From assembly GCA_021234155.1 (NCBI GenBank), contig JAJEKV010000036.1:816777-880776 (forward strand): a DNA stretch of 64,000 nucleotides. The letters run 5' to 3'. The notes under the pieces are model-generated. The model was not told where the DNA came from. It made no database searches and saw only the letters and a list, made by a program, of their open reading frames with translations. The stretch's first letter is position 1; the number at the start of each line of letters is the position of its first letter. The stretch comes from Isoetes taiwanensis. Lineage: Eukaryota > Streptophyta > Lycopodiopsida > Isoetales > Isoetaceae. This document shows positions 47,261-58,433 of the stretch, in pieces. The position numbers were made by a program, and so were the translations under genes.

Positions 47261-49395
47261 TCTATTCTCAGCCCTAAAGCTCTTGTAGATAATAAGCCTG
47301 GCAACATGACTTTGAAATCCATAGCTTTTACCAAGACATGTGCTCGCTCCACTTGCTGGATGGGCATATTCTGGGTCTCTAGGCATATTCTATTGTTTTA
47401 TTTATAGATGGTATCCCTCGCATGTTTTTTCAAACCTCCATGAATCATCTGATGTTGAGTTTGGTAGGGTAGGGTCTGCATTAACAATCAGATGGAATAG
47501 TGACTATGATTCCAATATCTCAATAGACCTCTGTGCTGCCATCTGTGTATTGTTTGTAGCACTCTTCTATTCAACACTCAACACGGTTCATTCACTGTAA
47601 CAACAAACATGATTTGAATAGCTTTTCCGGATTACCAGAATGAGAATGGACCATATGCAGAATAATGTTAAGTCGTACTTTGCTCATAAATCATTGGTCG
47701 TATGAATGATCCTCGTGTGACATGTAATGTGTGCTCATGGAAATGTAGTGACAGCCTTCTGCAAAATGAGCTCATGGAAAGGTAGTGATAACCTTCTACA
47801 ACAAGATCGACATGGCTACATGCAGTCAATATGCAAATAAATGTTAGGTCAACTGAAAAGATGTTATCAATTTGCAAGCTTTGGAAAAGCCCTTGCTTCG
47901 ATTGAAGAAGATGGCTTCGTTGAAGCTGATAACAATAAGAACGTGGTATCTTGAAAAAATTTTCCCCAATTATTTTCTTTTTTTGCGAGAATCCCCTGAG
48001 AATCTTGAGAATACAGGGAATCGAACCTTGGCAAACTCAATCATATATGTGTCGGTAAAAAGGCTCGCCTTGCCATGAACAAAACCCACCAAGCAAGGGA
48101 TCACAAAAAATAATTCCTTAGGGGGAACTCATACCTCCACCTAGGGGGTAAAATACAACTAGGAATCCTTAGGGGTAAATAATAACGAGATATCCGCCAA
48201 TCTGGATTCATTTTTGCCTTATTATTATTGCACTATCCTTATTGTTTTTTTTTGGATCATTGGATCCACAACCATAGTTCCATGAATATGCCAAATGAAG
48301 GGCCGTGGAATTTACAATCAGCCCCACGTATAAGTCTGCGCACCCCATAGGCCTAAATACATATATACATACATGGTATACTTGAATCCATACACATAAG
48401 AAATGCATAAACTACCATTGTGCATTCACAAAACACAGATAACAACAAATGAGAGTGAAGAACAGATAAGAACAAATGACAGTGAAAAGGTGCCATTCAA
48501 TGAAAACGTGACATAACTTAAACAGAACTGCATTTTCAGCAAAAGTTGGAGTCTTCTTCTGACTTCGAACCTCCCAACCACCTAAAGCTTGACATTGCAA
48601 ACTGCCCTGGATTCTAGAGCTTTCAAACTGCAAACTTCGAAGCCTGGATTCATAAAGCAGGTCCACATAGAAGCCCCAAGAAAAAGCCTCAGAAAGGAGT
48701 TGTTTACAACAACAGATATTTAAAACATGTCTGCATCTGGCGCCCTTTCCACTTCTCAGCCCTTCATCCGGCTTCCTCTGCATCCATGTGCTCATGTGCT
48801 TCAGACACATGGGAGGGAGGATCAGCCGCCCGACATGCTCGGATGATGCATGCCACGACTCTGCAACAGATAACCATCAAAGAGAGCCTAAACTATTTTT
48901 TCCAAAACCCTAACTCCTATTTTTCGCGCAACCATTACCAAAATCATACTCGAGATAATTTGCGAACCTTATTTGGACTCATACCTCCACTTAGTATACA
49001 CACTAGAGACAATGGAAAAAACCCAAAATTAAAATTATGGATCCTTTTTTCTTTTTTGGCGGCAATGCAGAGAGGCATCATTAGATTGTGAGAGGTTGAG
49101 TTTAATGTATAACAGCTGGGAGCCTAGACCTAGACTCTACGACCAAAGCCATCGCCATAGCGACCGGAGATAATCTATGGTACGGAACTTTTTCTTTCTT
49201 AGAATGCATCTGCAGATAGATGAGAGGATCCGGCGATTTTTCTGCTAGCTGCTAAAATGTTATATTGACAGGCTCCAGAAGATGGATGGCCTTAAGTCAA
49301 GCTTGGTACAAATCATCACCAAGGTTGGAGGCTGCTTACATGCATACGACTGTACGGTGAATTTTTTTTTGCAGCAAATATGTCGAGTCTTGTTT

Positions 49396-49698
49396 TCATC
49401 GGGGATTTCGTTTCAATAAGGTAATGTTATCTAGGTTTAATTGTCCTCTGGCTGCAATTCCGTGATTGTATGCAATTATGGCAAATGCTTGGGGACTAAT
49501 ACTATCTCCTCCATCTGTCATCAAGGTTATTGTCTCTCTAAACATCCTTAGCGCATTTTGACTAGAAATTGAGGGGTCTGCACTACTGATAATCTCTCGG
49601 AACTCAGAGAATGTCAACACTGCATCTTGATTTGCATCTCCAGCAATAAACAGATTATCCAATTCTTGGGCCTGGGAACAAACTAGAAACTTATTCAT
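49396..49698 (-). CDS. EF-hand-containing fragment inside the transposon
   Basis: 100-codon frame with one canonical calcium-binding loop, DANQDAVLTFSE (Asp1, Asn3, Asp5, Glu12; Ala instead of Gly at position 6), preceded by a helix (AQELDNLFIAG) and followed by FREIISSADPSISSQNALRM. A second, degenerate hand may follow (TDGGDSISPQAFAIIAY). Single EF-hand modules occur in many plant calcium sensors, and I cannot name the parent. AG-like and GT-like sites flank the frame, so it may be one exon of a captured host gene. No partner exon is certain. Located centrally in the 8.16-kb element, a usual place for captured cargo. Confidence 0.55.
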   Translation of the reverse strand: MNKFLVCSQAQELDNLFIAGDANQDAVLTFSEFREIISSADPSISSQNALRMFRETITLMTDGGDSISPQAFAIIAYNHGIAARGQLNLDNITLLKRNPR

Positions 49699-49765
49699 TG
49701 AGCTCCAAAAAACATTGCAAGGGGCGAGAGAGACTTACCTTCTCTTTTGGTATTGATGCCCTAAC

Positions 49766-52660
49766 TTGCATGCTCATTTTCCTCTTTTCATAAAGGCTTG
49801 CCTGTATAGAAAATGGATATACACTAGAATGTGGGAGTGCATTTCAATCTATGATGTACATTTCTTGCAGACGAGGACCCTAGACTGTTGCCAGAAGGGT
49901 GCACGCATCTGGGCCACTGCCATCTTCAAGTCGGAAGCAGATGGGGTCGTTGAAGCTTATCAGGTTTTGGTGCTTCTGTTTTCATGAGAATGGCAGATCA
50001 CAGTGCTTCGCCTCTCCTTGAGATTCGGAGGTCTGGCTGGTATGTTTGAAAGACTTAGAGCATCTTCCTTTAGTTTGTGTATTTTGAAGGTAGACTAGTG
50101 ATGAAAGAGTTTGATAGCATTTGAGTTTGTTGTTGCCGCACTCACTGCGGTGATGAAGGCCTGCACTCATTGTGGGATAGAATCAGCTTGAAAGTTTATC
50201 TGCCCTTCTGTATTCTTGGTCTGCAACGGAACAACAGCCAGGTTAACAAATGGGAGTTAGTTTATGGCTGGACCTTGCTTCTAATCTGTGGCCAGGATGT
50301 GAATGGGGGTTGGACAAGCTAACCTGTTTATTTTTCTGGTGGATCTTTCACAAGCTTCTATATTGCTTGCTCTATGTATTTTATACTTTAATTAGGCCGT
50401 GAACAGACAGACATGTATCTGACAGATTTTGAGTATGAGGCACATGGCTTGAGGAGCTAGTATGGCACTTGCAGAATGTAGTGGAGTTCTGATGCTTACA
50501 GGGACATATTCCAGAAGGTGCTTCAGATCTGTTGGCCGATGAATATCTATGGTAGCTAGTTCGATGCAAGCTGATGCCCAGGACCTTTCTCTATGGTATC
50601 CTCAGATGCTTAAGGCATGCTTTCTACATAGCTGGTTGGTTTGCTCTCTGTGGTTTTGCTCCCCTCATCTTGGCTGGGGGAGCTTATAATCTATCATAAA
50701 AGGCTCAGCTATGAAGTAGGGGATTTTAGCAGATTTCTTGGGGCGGGATATCTCATTGCTGGAAGAGCTCAGCAGAATCAAACTCCATGTAAGCATAGTG
50801 GCGGCTAGAGGAGTAAGTTGACCACCCTTTGGCAGACCTGTCTGACTGCCGCCCACTTTGAGAGAAGATGGCGTGTTCAAACCCTGTAGTACCTCAAATT
50901 AGGTGGATTCCAGGTCGAGTTAACACGCGGCATGAAGCTTATGCCTCTGGCCCTGTGTGTTTGCATTTATCGGGGATGGTCGTTGGGTGTGTCTTGATTC
51001 TAAGTGAAGTATTTGGATCTCTCTTTGGTGCTAGCTTGAGGAAATGACATCATCTTTGGACTTTAAAGCTTGAGCTTAAATGCTGGAATTCTGCCTATTT
51101 GATCCAGTTTGTTTTGTACCATATTTATACAAGTTTTCTCCTCAGCTTCGGCGAATAGATCCAATTGTAAATGGGCCTCATTTTGTGATGCAGCTACTTT
51201 GGGCTTGCTAAATCGATCTGCAACTTTACCTTGAGGTTATCCTTACTGCTCTTGCTATTTGGTTCTTCCCTTTTATTTTCCTTTTACTAGCTCTTTTATA
51301 TTGCAGAGGTATAAGAAGGAAATCCTTGTGAAACTACAGTTCTGGCGAATGGAAACTCATGCTGATTGTGGCAGGTAGGACCTTCCCAAGTCTAGCTCTG
51401 TTTGTTATGCCATTTATTTAGCTAATGTTTATAACCAGGGTTGCTTTGTTTGTTATACAGGAGATCTTGGTCGGCATCTGGAGCCGGACTACGAACAATG
51501 CTTGGTAGCTTGTGGGAATGCTTCAAATGTCATTGTCTACCAATAGGAGCAGATACATCTAAAGTCAACAGGTCTGGTAAAGTTTCATTGACGCCCTATT
51601 TTGCTACTTCAACGCTAAGCCATACCCTTGTTTTTTGACACACTATTTTTTCTCTTTTCTACTCTTCCGGCTATGGCAATAGGCAAACACCGCCTGCATC
51701 AAGGGTCTCCACGTTGAATACAGTAGATGTAATCTGCGGGGCCGTGTCGTATCACCACAGGGAACTAGAGGTGATCTGTTTAAGTTGGATTAATATGTGA
51801 TCCATTTAAGCTATATTAATATATGTTTGATGTTTAAGTACATAAATACAAATGCAATTCCTATGCTGTATGTTTGCTATTTGATCTAAATTTACATTGT
51901 ACATATTTCTTTTTGAAAATAGATTTGTCATTGTTTTGTTTATATGAGTTTTGGAATAATTGGGGTTCAAATCCCCTTGCTCCTTGATTTGTGTTGCTAT
52001 TGAGGACCAGTTGAGGAAAGCAAATATAGTGACATAGCTGGAATACGTACTACAATATATGAAAGAAACCATTCACAGTCTTTAATAGTTTCAGTTTACT
52101 AAACGTGAAATGCTTCAAACAACAAAACGTTGTTAGGTATCATTATTAAACATAAAATGCTTCAAACAACAAAACATTGTTGGTTATCATGCTCGTTTAT
52201 TAATGATAACCATGAAGCTAATACATAATAAAACCATACACATTTAGGACAAACAATTACTATAAATAATCATAATTTGCATCTAATACATTGCGAACCA
52301 TGTGCATTTACCATGACATTTAGCCATGCTAGTATACCACAACAATCAACCACTTTATAAAATCACATAAATAGGGCACTATATTAAACCACATCCACAA
52401 CCATGTTGTTATTCCACATGCATAAGCCATACCCTTAAAACACTATAATATACCACATCAACTTACCAACATGTAATACCACTTTGACAAACTCTACAAA
52501 GAAACTATTTGCAATTACCATGTCATAATACCATCATAACAAACCTTACAAGAGAATCCATTAGTTTAGTCACATATGGTTTTTAATGATATCAACCCAC
52601 AAACATGCATTGGTTTTCTAGAATAGTTTTCTAGTCATAACCATGGGAAAAACCAAGTAG
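49766..52660. other. Transposon right interior, exon-like pieces
   Basis: Segments bounded by good splice sites include 49870-49963 (AG...GT), 51307-51375 (RYKKEILVKLQFWRMETHAD, donor CAG|GTAGGA) and 51462-51571 (RSWSASGAGLRTMLGSLWE to SKVNR, donor CAG|GTCTGG). The last two join in phase. They suggest transduced host exons, but I do not recognise the protein. From 52080 to 52668 the sequence is AT-rich with many CCACA/ACCAT words, the mirror image of the left subterminal region. Confidence 0.4.
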
Positions 52661-52668
52661 TGTTATAA

Positions 52669-52684
52669 TTTTGGGTGCCTTGTG
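52669..52684 (-). repeat. Right terminal inverted repeat
   Basis: TTTTGGGTGCCTTGTG, followed by the TTA target-site duplication (52685-52687) and then the resumed LINE 3 reading frame. Confidence 0.9.
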
Positions 52685-53627
52685 TTACCAAGCGGGTGGC
52701 TGCTGGATGGAGAGCACTCTATGCCATGCAAAACAATTGTTTTCGCGCAGAAATTCATGATTGGCCACGGAAAGCCCACTTGTTTCGGGCTTTGGTAGAG
52801 CCTGTTTTACTGTATGGTTCTGAAGTGTGGGGGCCTGCCATTAGTGCTAGTGCTTGGGAGAGCTTGGAGCGGGTGCAAAAGTCCTTTCTTACTTACAGCC
52901 TTGGAGTTAAAACAACGGTGCCCTATGCTATTCTTTTACAAGAGACAGGTTTTTGGCCTCTTCAACATTCCGCTATGAAGCGCCATCTCCACTATATCTG
53001 CAAGGTGCACCACATGGATGATGTTAGGTATCCTGTTCTTGCACTTGCCATGGCTGAATCTCCTCAGCGTTTGAAACGATGTTGGAAAGAGCATTGCACT
53101 ACATGGTTTGCCCGCGGGTTGCAACCAAGCAATCGAGCCTTTGCGATGCTTGCGATTCGATCCTGAGCTTTTGCAACAATATCTTAATGGTCGTTTTTCT
53201 CAAAAGATATGGGATCACGCTTACTTTGGCCCAAGTGAAAACCGGGTCATTATCATGCACACATAAATCCCACTTTGGCACCGGGGCCCCAAGCTTATTT
53301 GCTTGCTTCATTGTCCAGAACAAGCTTGTAGCTATTGCATCAATTCGCACCGGGGTCCCACAGTGCTACTGATTGAGACAGGTAGATGGGAGCGGCCGCA
53401 ATTGCCGCTGCGAAAGCGAGACTATGTACTGTTGCGATTCTGTTATTGAAGATGAAAGCCATACTCTTACGAGTTGCTCTGCTTTTGAGATAGTCCGGAA
53501 TCATTTTTCGACCTTAGCATTCCATTCCACGCTTCCACAACTTCTCAGCACACCATCTGTGCATGACTTGGCATTATATATACTTGAGGTTCTAGATAAA
53601 CGTCTGCAATTACTGAGCCCTCAGTAG
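52685..53627 (+). pseudogene. LINE 3 ORF2 C-terminal part
   Basis: Continues the reverse transcriptase after the transposon: TKRVAAGWRALYAMQ, LVEPVLLYGSEVWGPA, LGVKTTVPYAILLQETGFW, to a stop at 53166. After frameshifts (53166-53370) the last frame, 53373-53627, has a CCHC zinc knuckle (NCRCESETMYCC, EDESHTLTSC) and ends at TAG. The knuckle is typical of the ORF2 end in L1 elements and is thought to help bind RNA. Several lesions make it inactive independently of the transposon. Confidence 0.85.
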
Positions 53628-53667
53628 TCATTATCTAAGCTTGTCTAGTATCATCATTACTGCAAAG

Positions 53668-53706
53668 GTTTTTCCCTTGAAAACCTTTCGAGGCAGGGGT
53701 TTTTTC
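53668..53706 (+). other. LINE 3 3' stem-loop and T tail
   Basis: CTTGAAA-ACC-TTTCGAG (53676-53692), then GCAGGGG and a T run (53700-53705). It is nearly identical to the ends of the SINEs at 28508-28537 and 33484-33516 (CTTGAAA-ACC-TTTCAAG, GCATGGG, T run). It lies 40 nt after the LINE 3 stop codon and is followed by the (TTCTA)n-tailed repeat. Confidence 0.8.
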
Positions 53707-53805
53707 ATCCTAGTAGTAATGATTGTACTAGCCCATTGTATGGGTCCCATGACCTATTGGTCTCCGTGGATGTTAAAAAAACTATTCTATTCTATTCTAT
53801 TCTAT
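53707..53805 (+). repeat. (TTCTA)n-tailed repeat, third copy
   Basis: CATCCTAGTAGTAATGATTG through CTCCGTGGATGTTAAAAAAA and a short (TTCTA)n array to about 53805. It matches 42720-42863 and 12830-12971, so this family has dispersed independently of the segmental duplication. Confidence 0.8.
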
Positions 53806-53811
53806 CGTGGC

Positions 53812-56065
53812 GGTAGCGCAGGCTTGGGGAAAGAAAAAAAGTAGAAGACACGGTGAACGCGAGTAGGAGGAGGAGGAGGAGGAAGAGACCAAGTGTATGA
53901 AGGAATTTGTTTGGATGAATGATTAAGATGAGTTTGAGGTCTTGAAGCAGATATAGAAACACAAGGGTTTTGTGAAGGATTTTCAGTGTTATGTATCATG
54001 GTGAAAAGGCCAATACGATTTATGTTTATCCGTTCAGAGGTAGTAAGTATTGGTAGAAACAAGAGCAGCTGGCTTTTTGATATCTGATGATGTTGAGGGT
54101 TTATTTAACTATTGATGAGGAGTTTGATATAGAGTGTTAGAAGGTTTGTTTCTGATGGTTTGGAATTGTGTTAATGACAATGAAGTAGTTTGTTAGAAGG
54201 TGTTTGTTGTATTGGAATAGGTGTTACATGGTAGTGTGGTTTAGGATGAATTGGTGTGCTTAGTTGTAATGTGCATAGAAGTTTGATTTTCGTACTTTTG
54301 GGGATCAATGACATATAGGATGATCTTTTAAATGGGCAAGTTTTGTTTTAGTGTTGCATTATCACAGTGGTTGTTAAGGTGGTAGTAGTTGTAAAAATCA
54401 TAAAACGTTATCCATGTACATTCCTAGTATTTTGTAGTTCATGTAATTGGTAAAGGGAAATAAAGCAACCAGATTCTATAATGTATAGGGTTGGTTTGGA
54501 TGCTGAGAAGAGTTAGGTATGGAAAATTAGAATGATGGTTTCATATCATTTAAACTGGTGTGAATGGTAATCCCTGTAGTTCAAGGAAGTTTTGGTATTT
54601 GAGGTGTAATGGGTGCGTATGATATGAGAATCATATGCAATGTTTATTTTCTAAGAATTTTATGCAAAGATGGTACATTAATGATGTTGAGAATTCATAT
54701 CGTGGGTATAAAACATTCGAAATTCTAATCTATGGTATAATATGAATGACTGGGCAATTCTTGTTTGATTTACATTATGATTAATTCCACAGTTATTCGC
54801 ATGAAACATATTACATCAACCAAACTTCGTTTTCGAGAAGCCTTTTGTGTCCTAATATGGCATTGAACTTTAAAAGTTACATATTAGCATGTGTAAGTGT
54901 TGTGGAAAAAAGAGGTAGAACATTAAGGGGTTTATATTATATGGAATGGCATGGCCTCCTTTAAAACTGTGTTTGTAAATAGTTCTATGTAGTGGATATG
55001 CAACTAGTCGTCTTTAACATCGTGTATGTTGCCATTTAACAATTTATTTGTAAATAGTATTATCTAGTGGATATGGAACTATTGCATTTCTAATTTGTCT
55101 TTAACATCATGTCTTTATGTCGTTCTATCTAAGTGATCCACAATTTTGTAATTGCATCTAGAGGCATTGCATCTAACTAGAGGCATAGGTCTTGTTTCCA
55201 TGTGTATGAAATGGACAGACAGGTTAGAACATTGTTGATAAGATAATCGAGGCATATGCTTTGTTATCCATGTGCATCAAATGCACATAAAGGTTAATCA
55301 ACGAAGATAATAGACACCAAAAAAGAAATTAAGAAAAAAAAAGGCAACATCCGTTTAGAAATAGCATAAATATATGGCATTGAACAACTGTAATACTGTA
55401 GCAGATAACACACAAGCTCAATTGGGTGCATGCAAATTTACCATTGCCAATAATGCTGCAAACATCAAAACCCTAGGCTATTTTTGCAGCCCATTAATAA
55501 CCAGCCATGGTTTTGCTTTCTCAATGAAGTGGATAAGCGAAGCCTGGCCAAAATCCTAGCCAAAATTGCATATGATTTTCTGTCTACAACTGAATGGTTT
55601 AAGTAAGTACAATTCATTTAAATATAGCATAAACATAAACAAAAGCATTGTTCATACCATTCTTTATACTAGACCTTTATTCAGCATAATCCTTTGCTTA
55701 TGCACTCAGCCACTTCCACTGGCCACAATCACCTTTTGTGTATAAAGCAGATAATCTTTACAATACAACCTCGTTCCTATGCAATAAATCATTCAACTGT
55801 AAGAAAGGGACAATTAATATGCTTAAATGTGTGACATCAATTAAACTCAAGTAATACAATTAAAAAAGCTGTTAGAAATACAACTGATTTCATTGTTGCT
55901 GGCCTCTGTTCTTCCATGGCAATTACAAAAAAAAAGGGTTGTGGAGCAAAACAGGAGCAGGAAGTAGGATTGGCTACAAAGAGCCCCTATAGTGCATGGA
56001 AAGAAACGTTAGCTCCTTAAAGCATAAAAAGACATGAGATGGGACCTATAGATATAGGATATGTC
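53812..56065. other. No recognisable gene
   Basis: AT-rich. GGAGGA trinucleotide-like run at 53865-53885. Short frames only (up to 86 codons), none with motifs. Confidence 0.5.
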
Positions 56066-56070
56066 CATAC

Positions 56071-56625
56071 CTGTGTTGGAGGCTTAAGAACAAGCACATT
56101 CCCTGCAATAAGTGCAAGGAAAATCTTAGAGACTGCAAAGTTGACAGGGTAATTGAATGAAGGCACAATCCCTAGTGGAATTTACAAGATTCATGCCTGG
56201 AGTCACTTCAACTGCTGTACAATAATAAATGTGGATTTTCAGTAACACAATTCTTGTAAATGCCTTGGAAGACAGGCACAATTTATTCCTGTCATTTCCT
56301 GGAAAGCTGTCCAACACAAGGAATTTACCCTCCAAAAGATTTCTTACATCCTCTTCAGTTGTATAAGAAATTATAACTCCAGAGCAGAGTAACTGCCACA
56401 AAGTTCAAGAATAAGTTCAATTCATCAACTTTATGAAAAACATTACAGCATTTTTAAGCTCAAAAGTGTAAGAACCTCTGAGACAGCATCTTTAGCGGGT
56501 TTAGCAACTTCCTTGACAAGGCGTTCTACAATTGGGTCTTTGTGGTCTTTAAGTAGAGCTGCAGCTTTATGCAAAAGCTCAGCTCGTTTTCACAATGGAA
56601 ACTTAGCCCATGATTTCTGTGCAAC
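56071..56625 (-). pseudogene. GAPN (ALDH11) exon fragments
   Basis: Three exon pieces in gene order on the minus strand. At 56625-56476: AQKSWAKFPL, stop TGA where the family has Trp, then KRAELLHKAAALLKDH and VKEVAKPAKDAVSE. At about 56398-56265: SGVIISYTTEEDVRNLLEG and KFLVLDSFPGNDRNK. At 56182-56071: IPLGIVPSFNYPVNFAVSK and GNVLVLKPPTQ, ending at a GT donor. These match plant non-phosphorylating glyceraldehyde-3-phosphate dehydrogenase, which oxidises G3P with NADP in the cytosol. The exons with the catalytic Cys and Glu are absent, the first exon is missing and a stop is present, so this is a truncated pseudogene. Confidence 0.85.
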
Positions 56626-57019
56626 CTTGGCACTCTAAATGACTCTGTTTCCTGGGCTGATTTTGATCCAGGAGCTCCCTTAAGCATATAAAGCCAAATA
56701 ACTGTTCAATATCCAAAATCACCTTAATTGAATAAGCCTCAATAATGAACAATAATTGATAGGCTGTAATTTACATGATCCAACTTCATCAAAAAAGAAC
56801 CAAGTTTATACCAGAAATTAAAAACAAGAGTAAGGCATATTCAAACCTGGAAAAGGGAGAGTTGTCAGCTTAAACTGTACCACAGCCTCAATAACAGATC
56901 ATAGAGACCTAAAATAATCATATTAACGAAACCCAAAATAAACCTCTCAAATAAGAAGCTGATAACATCCTGATTAAGAGAAAGAAAAGGAATAGCACCA
57001 TCGTAAAAAAAAACCCCAC

Positions 57020-57148
57020 TTGGTGCAGTTCTTCTTCTGTCAATGCATCTTCATAAGTGTCCTCTGCTTCAGACTTTGAATCGTCGTTACTTATCTCTTT
57101 TTCTTCACCTTCACTTGCAGTTTCAAGTCCGTCGTCCTCTCCATCCAT
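57020..57148 (-). pseudogene. First exon like plant TTC1-type TPR protein
   Basis: Starts at ATG 57148: MDGEDDGLETASEGEEKE, a very acidic stretch, then TYEDALTEEELHQ, ending at a GT donor (57019-57018). The acidic ETASE segment followed by the [FY]EDALTEEEL motif is the N-terminus of plant proteins of the TTC1 type, whose TPR domain follows. No TPR exon is found downstream; instead GAPN exon fragments follow about 400 bp away on the same strand. Upstream (57160-57240) is purine-rich and could be leader. It is either an orphan exon or the start of a chimeric transcript. Confidence 0.5.
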
Positions 57149-57249
57149 CGAATTCGACAACGCCTAGAAGAAAGTCGAGCAAGCAGAAGCAGAGGAGAGA
57201 GGAGGCAATCGGGATGGTCGGAGAAGAGGAGAAGTGATTTTCAAGGACT

Positions 57250-58425
57250 TTCTAATTTTCATGGCCGTCCGATGCAAAATTAAGAAATCTAATGGTTGAG
57301 ATTAAAAACAGCTGACATGGCACGACACGTGGCATAGCTAGGAATGCAGGAAATCGGGCAGGGGGGGTTAGGCAACCCTGCTAAATAAATAAAGGGGTGC
57401 TAGTGCACTTTAAGCGCCTCACAGGTTCACATGTGAAGATTTGGTAAAAATATCACAACATTAAGGGTAAAATTATTTTGAGCCGGATGGGTTGATAAAT
57501 AGTAGAGAAGAAGAAGCAATTTTTAAGTCATGCCAACCATAGATTAACAAATTTTTATGGGGCCAACTATATGGGATATGAACTTGGTATTTGACATTAC
57601 TAACAACAACAAAATTGTAGTTGTCAATATCATTATATAATCGAGTCTATTATTATGGGGCTAATTCCAAAGAAAAAATTAAAATGAGTTAAATCAAATG
57701 ACATAACCATCCCATAATTTGATCGTAATCCTGCCAATCTTGAAATGCATAGCAAGGAATGCTAACGTAGAAAAGCAAGCTATCGACAAAAACATGATTT
57801 AGTAGGTGCCAAAAGCTTCATCATTTGGCCCTACACATAGTTTGATATTGGTATTCATCGTAAGAAAATAAAATGAATTAATTGCACTCTTTTGGACCCA
57901 AGGGTGCAAATATAATGTGTAAACCCTGTAACATTTAAAGTTGCATGAAACACGCATGTCGGCCTCTCTTGAGGCAGAACCTAGAAAAATTAGCTACGGA
58001 AAAAAAAAAAAAAAAAAAAAAAATCAAAATTGGATGTATGATTACATAGGGGTTTGATTTGAATGGTATAAGTGAACGTTAAAATTTCTAATTATCTATC
58101 TTAGAACAAACTATCCATGTTTTTCTAACCTCTCTATTAAAATTTTTGCGAGCCCTAGGATCTTGGACCCGATCAAAGATCGAGATCTCACCACATGACA
58201 ATAATTGAAGCAACATAAGCCATAGGATCTATTACATGTAATTCTAATGTAGGTGCTGTAGGTGCTGATGTTTAAAATAAGTTAAGGCAAAAAAGTTAAG
58301 GCTTTTGCATAATGTCATAAACATCATATGCGAGGGCAAATGAACAAAGTTATGAAGGTGGTGCATAATATGATCTATTTTGTGCTTGGGTTAATGCATA
58401 CTACTATATACAATATACATTGAGA
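57250..58425. other. Intergenic, no gene seen
   Basis: AT-rich spacer downstream (3') of the GT47 gene. Poly-A of about 23-26 nt at 57999-58022. No open frame above 60 codons. Confidence 0.6.
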
Positions 58426-58433
58426 TGATAAAA

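Larger units (their letters stand above)
44525..52684. mobile_element. 8.16-kb DNA transposon with TIRs and TTA TSD (CACTA-like)
   Basis: The left end CACAAGGCACCCAAAA (44525-44540) and right end TTTTGGGTGCCTTGTG (52669-52684) are perfect 16-bp inverted repeats, with weaker similarity inward. They are flanked by TTA at 44522-44524 and 52685-52687. The insertion splits the LINE 3 ORF, and excision restores its frame, which fixes both ends. Subterminal regions are dense in short words such as ACCAC, GTGGTTTT and CCACAT, mirrored at the two ends. The CAC start, length and subterminal repeats suit CACTA (En/Spm); the TTA duplication also suits PIF/Harbinger. I see no transposase, so it is probably non-autonomous. 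Confidence 0.85.

Noticed and set aside
47995-48060. Possible tRNA gene (GGTTCGATTCCC on the minus strand)
   Set aside because: B box only; no cloverleaf can be built from the flanks.
44525-52684. Mutator-like element with 9-bp TSD
   Set aside because: A 9-bp comparison of the flanks (GTATTACAC against GTGTTACCA) has mismatches; a TTA duplication restores the LINE frame exactly and so fits better.
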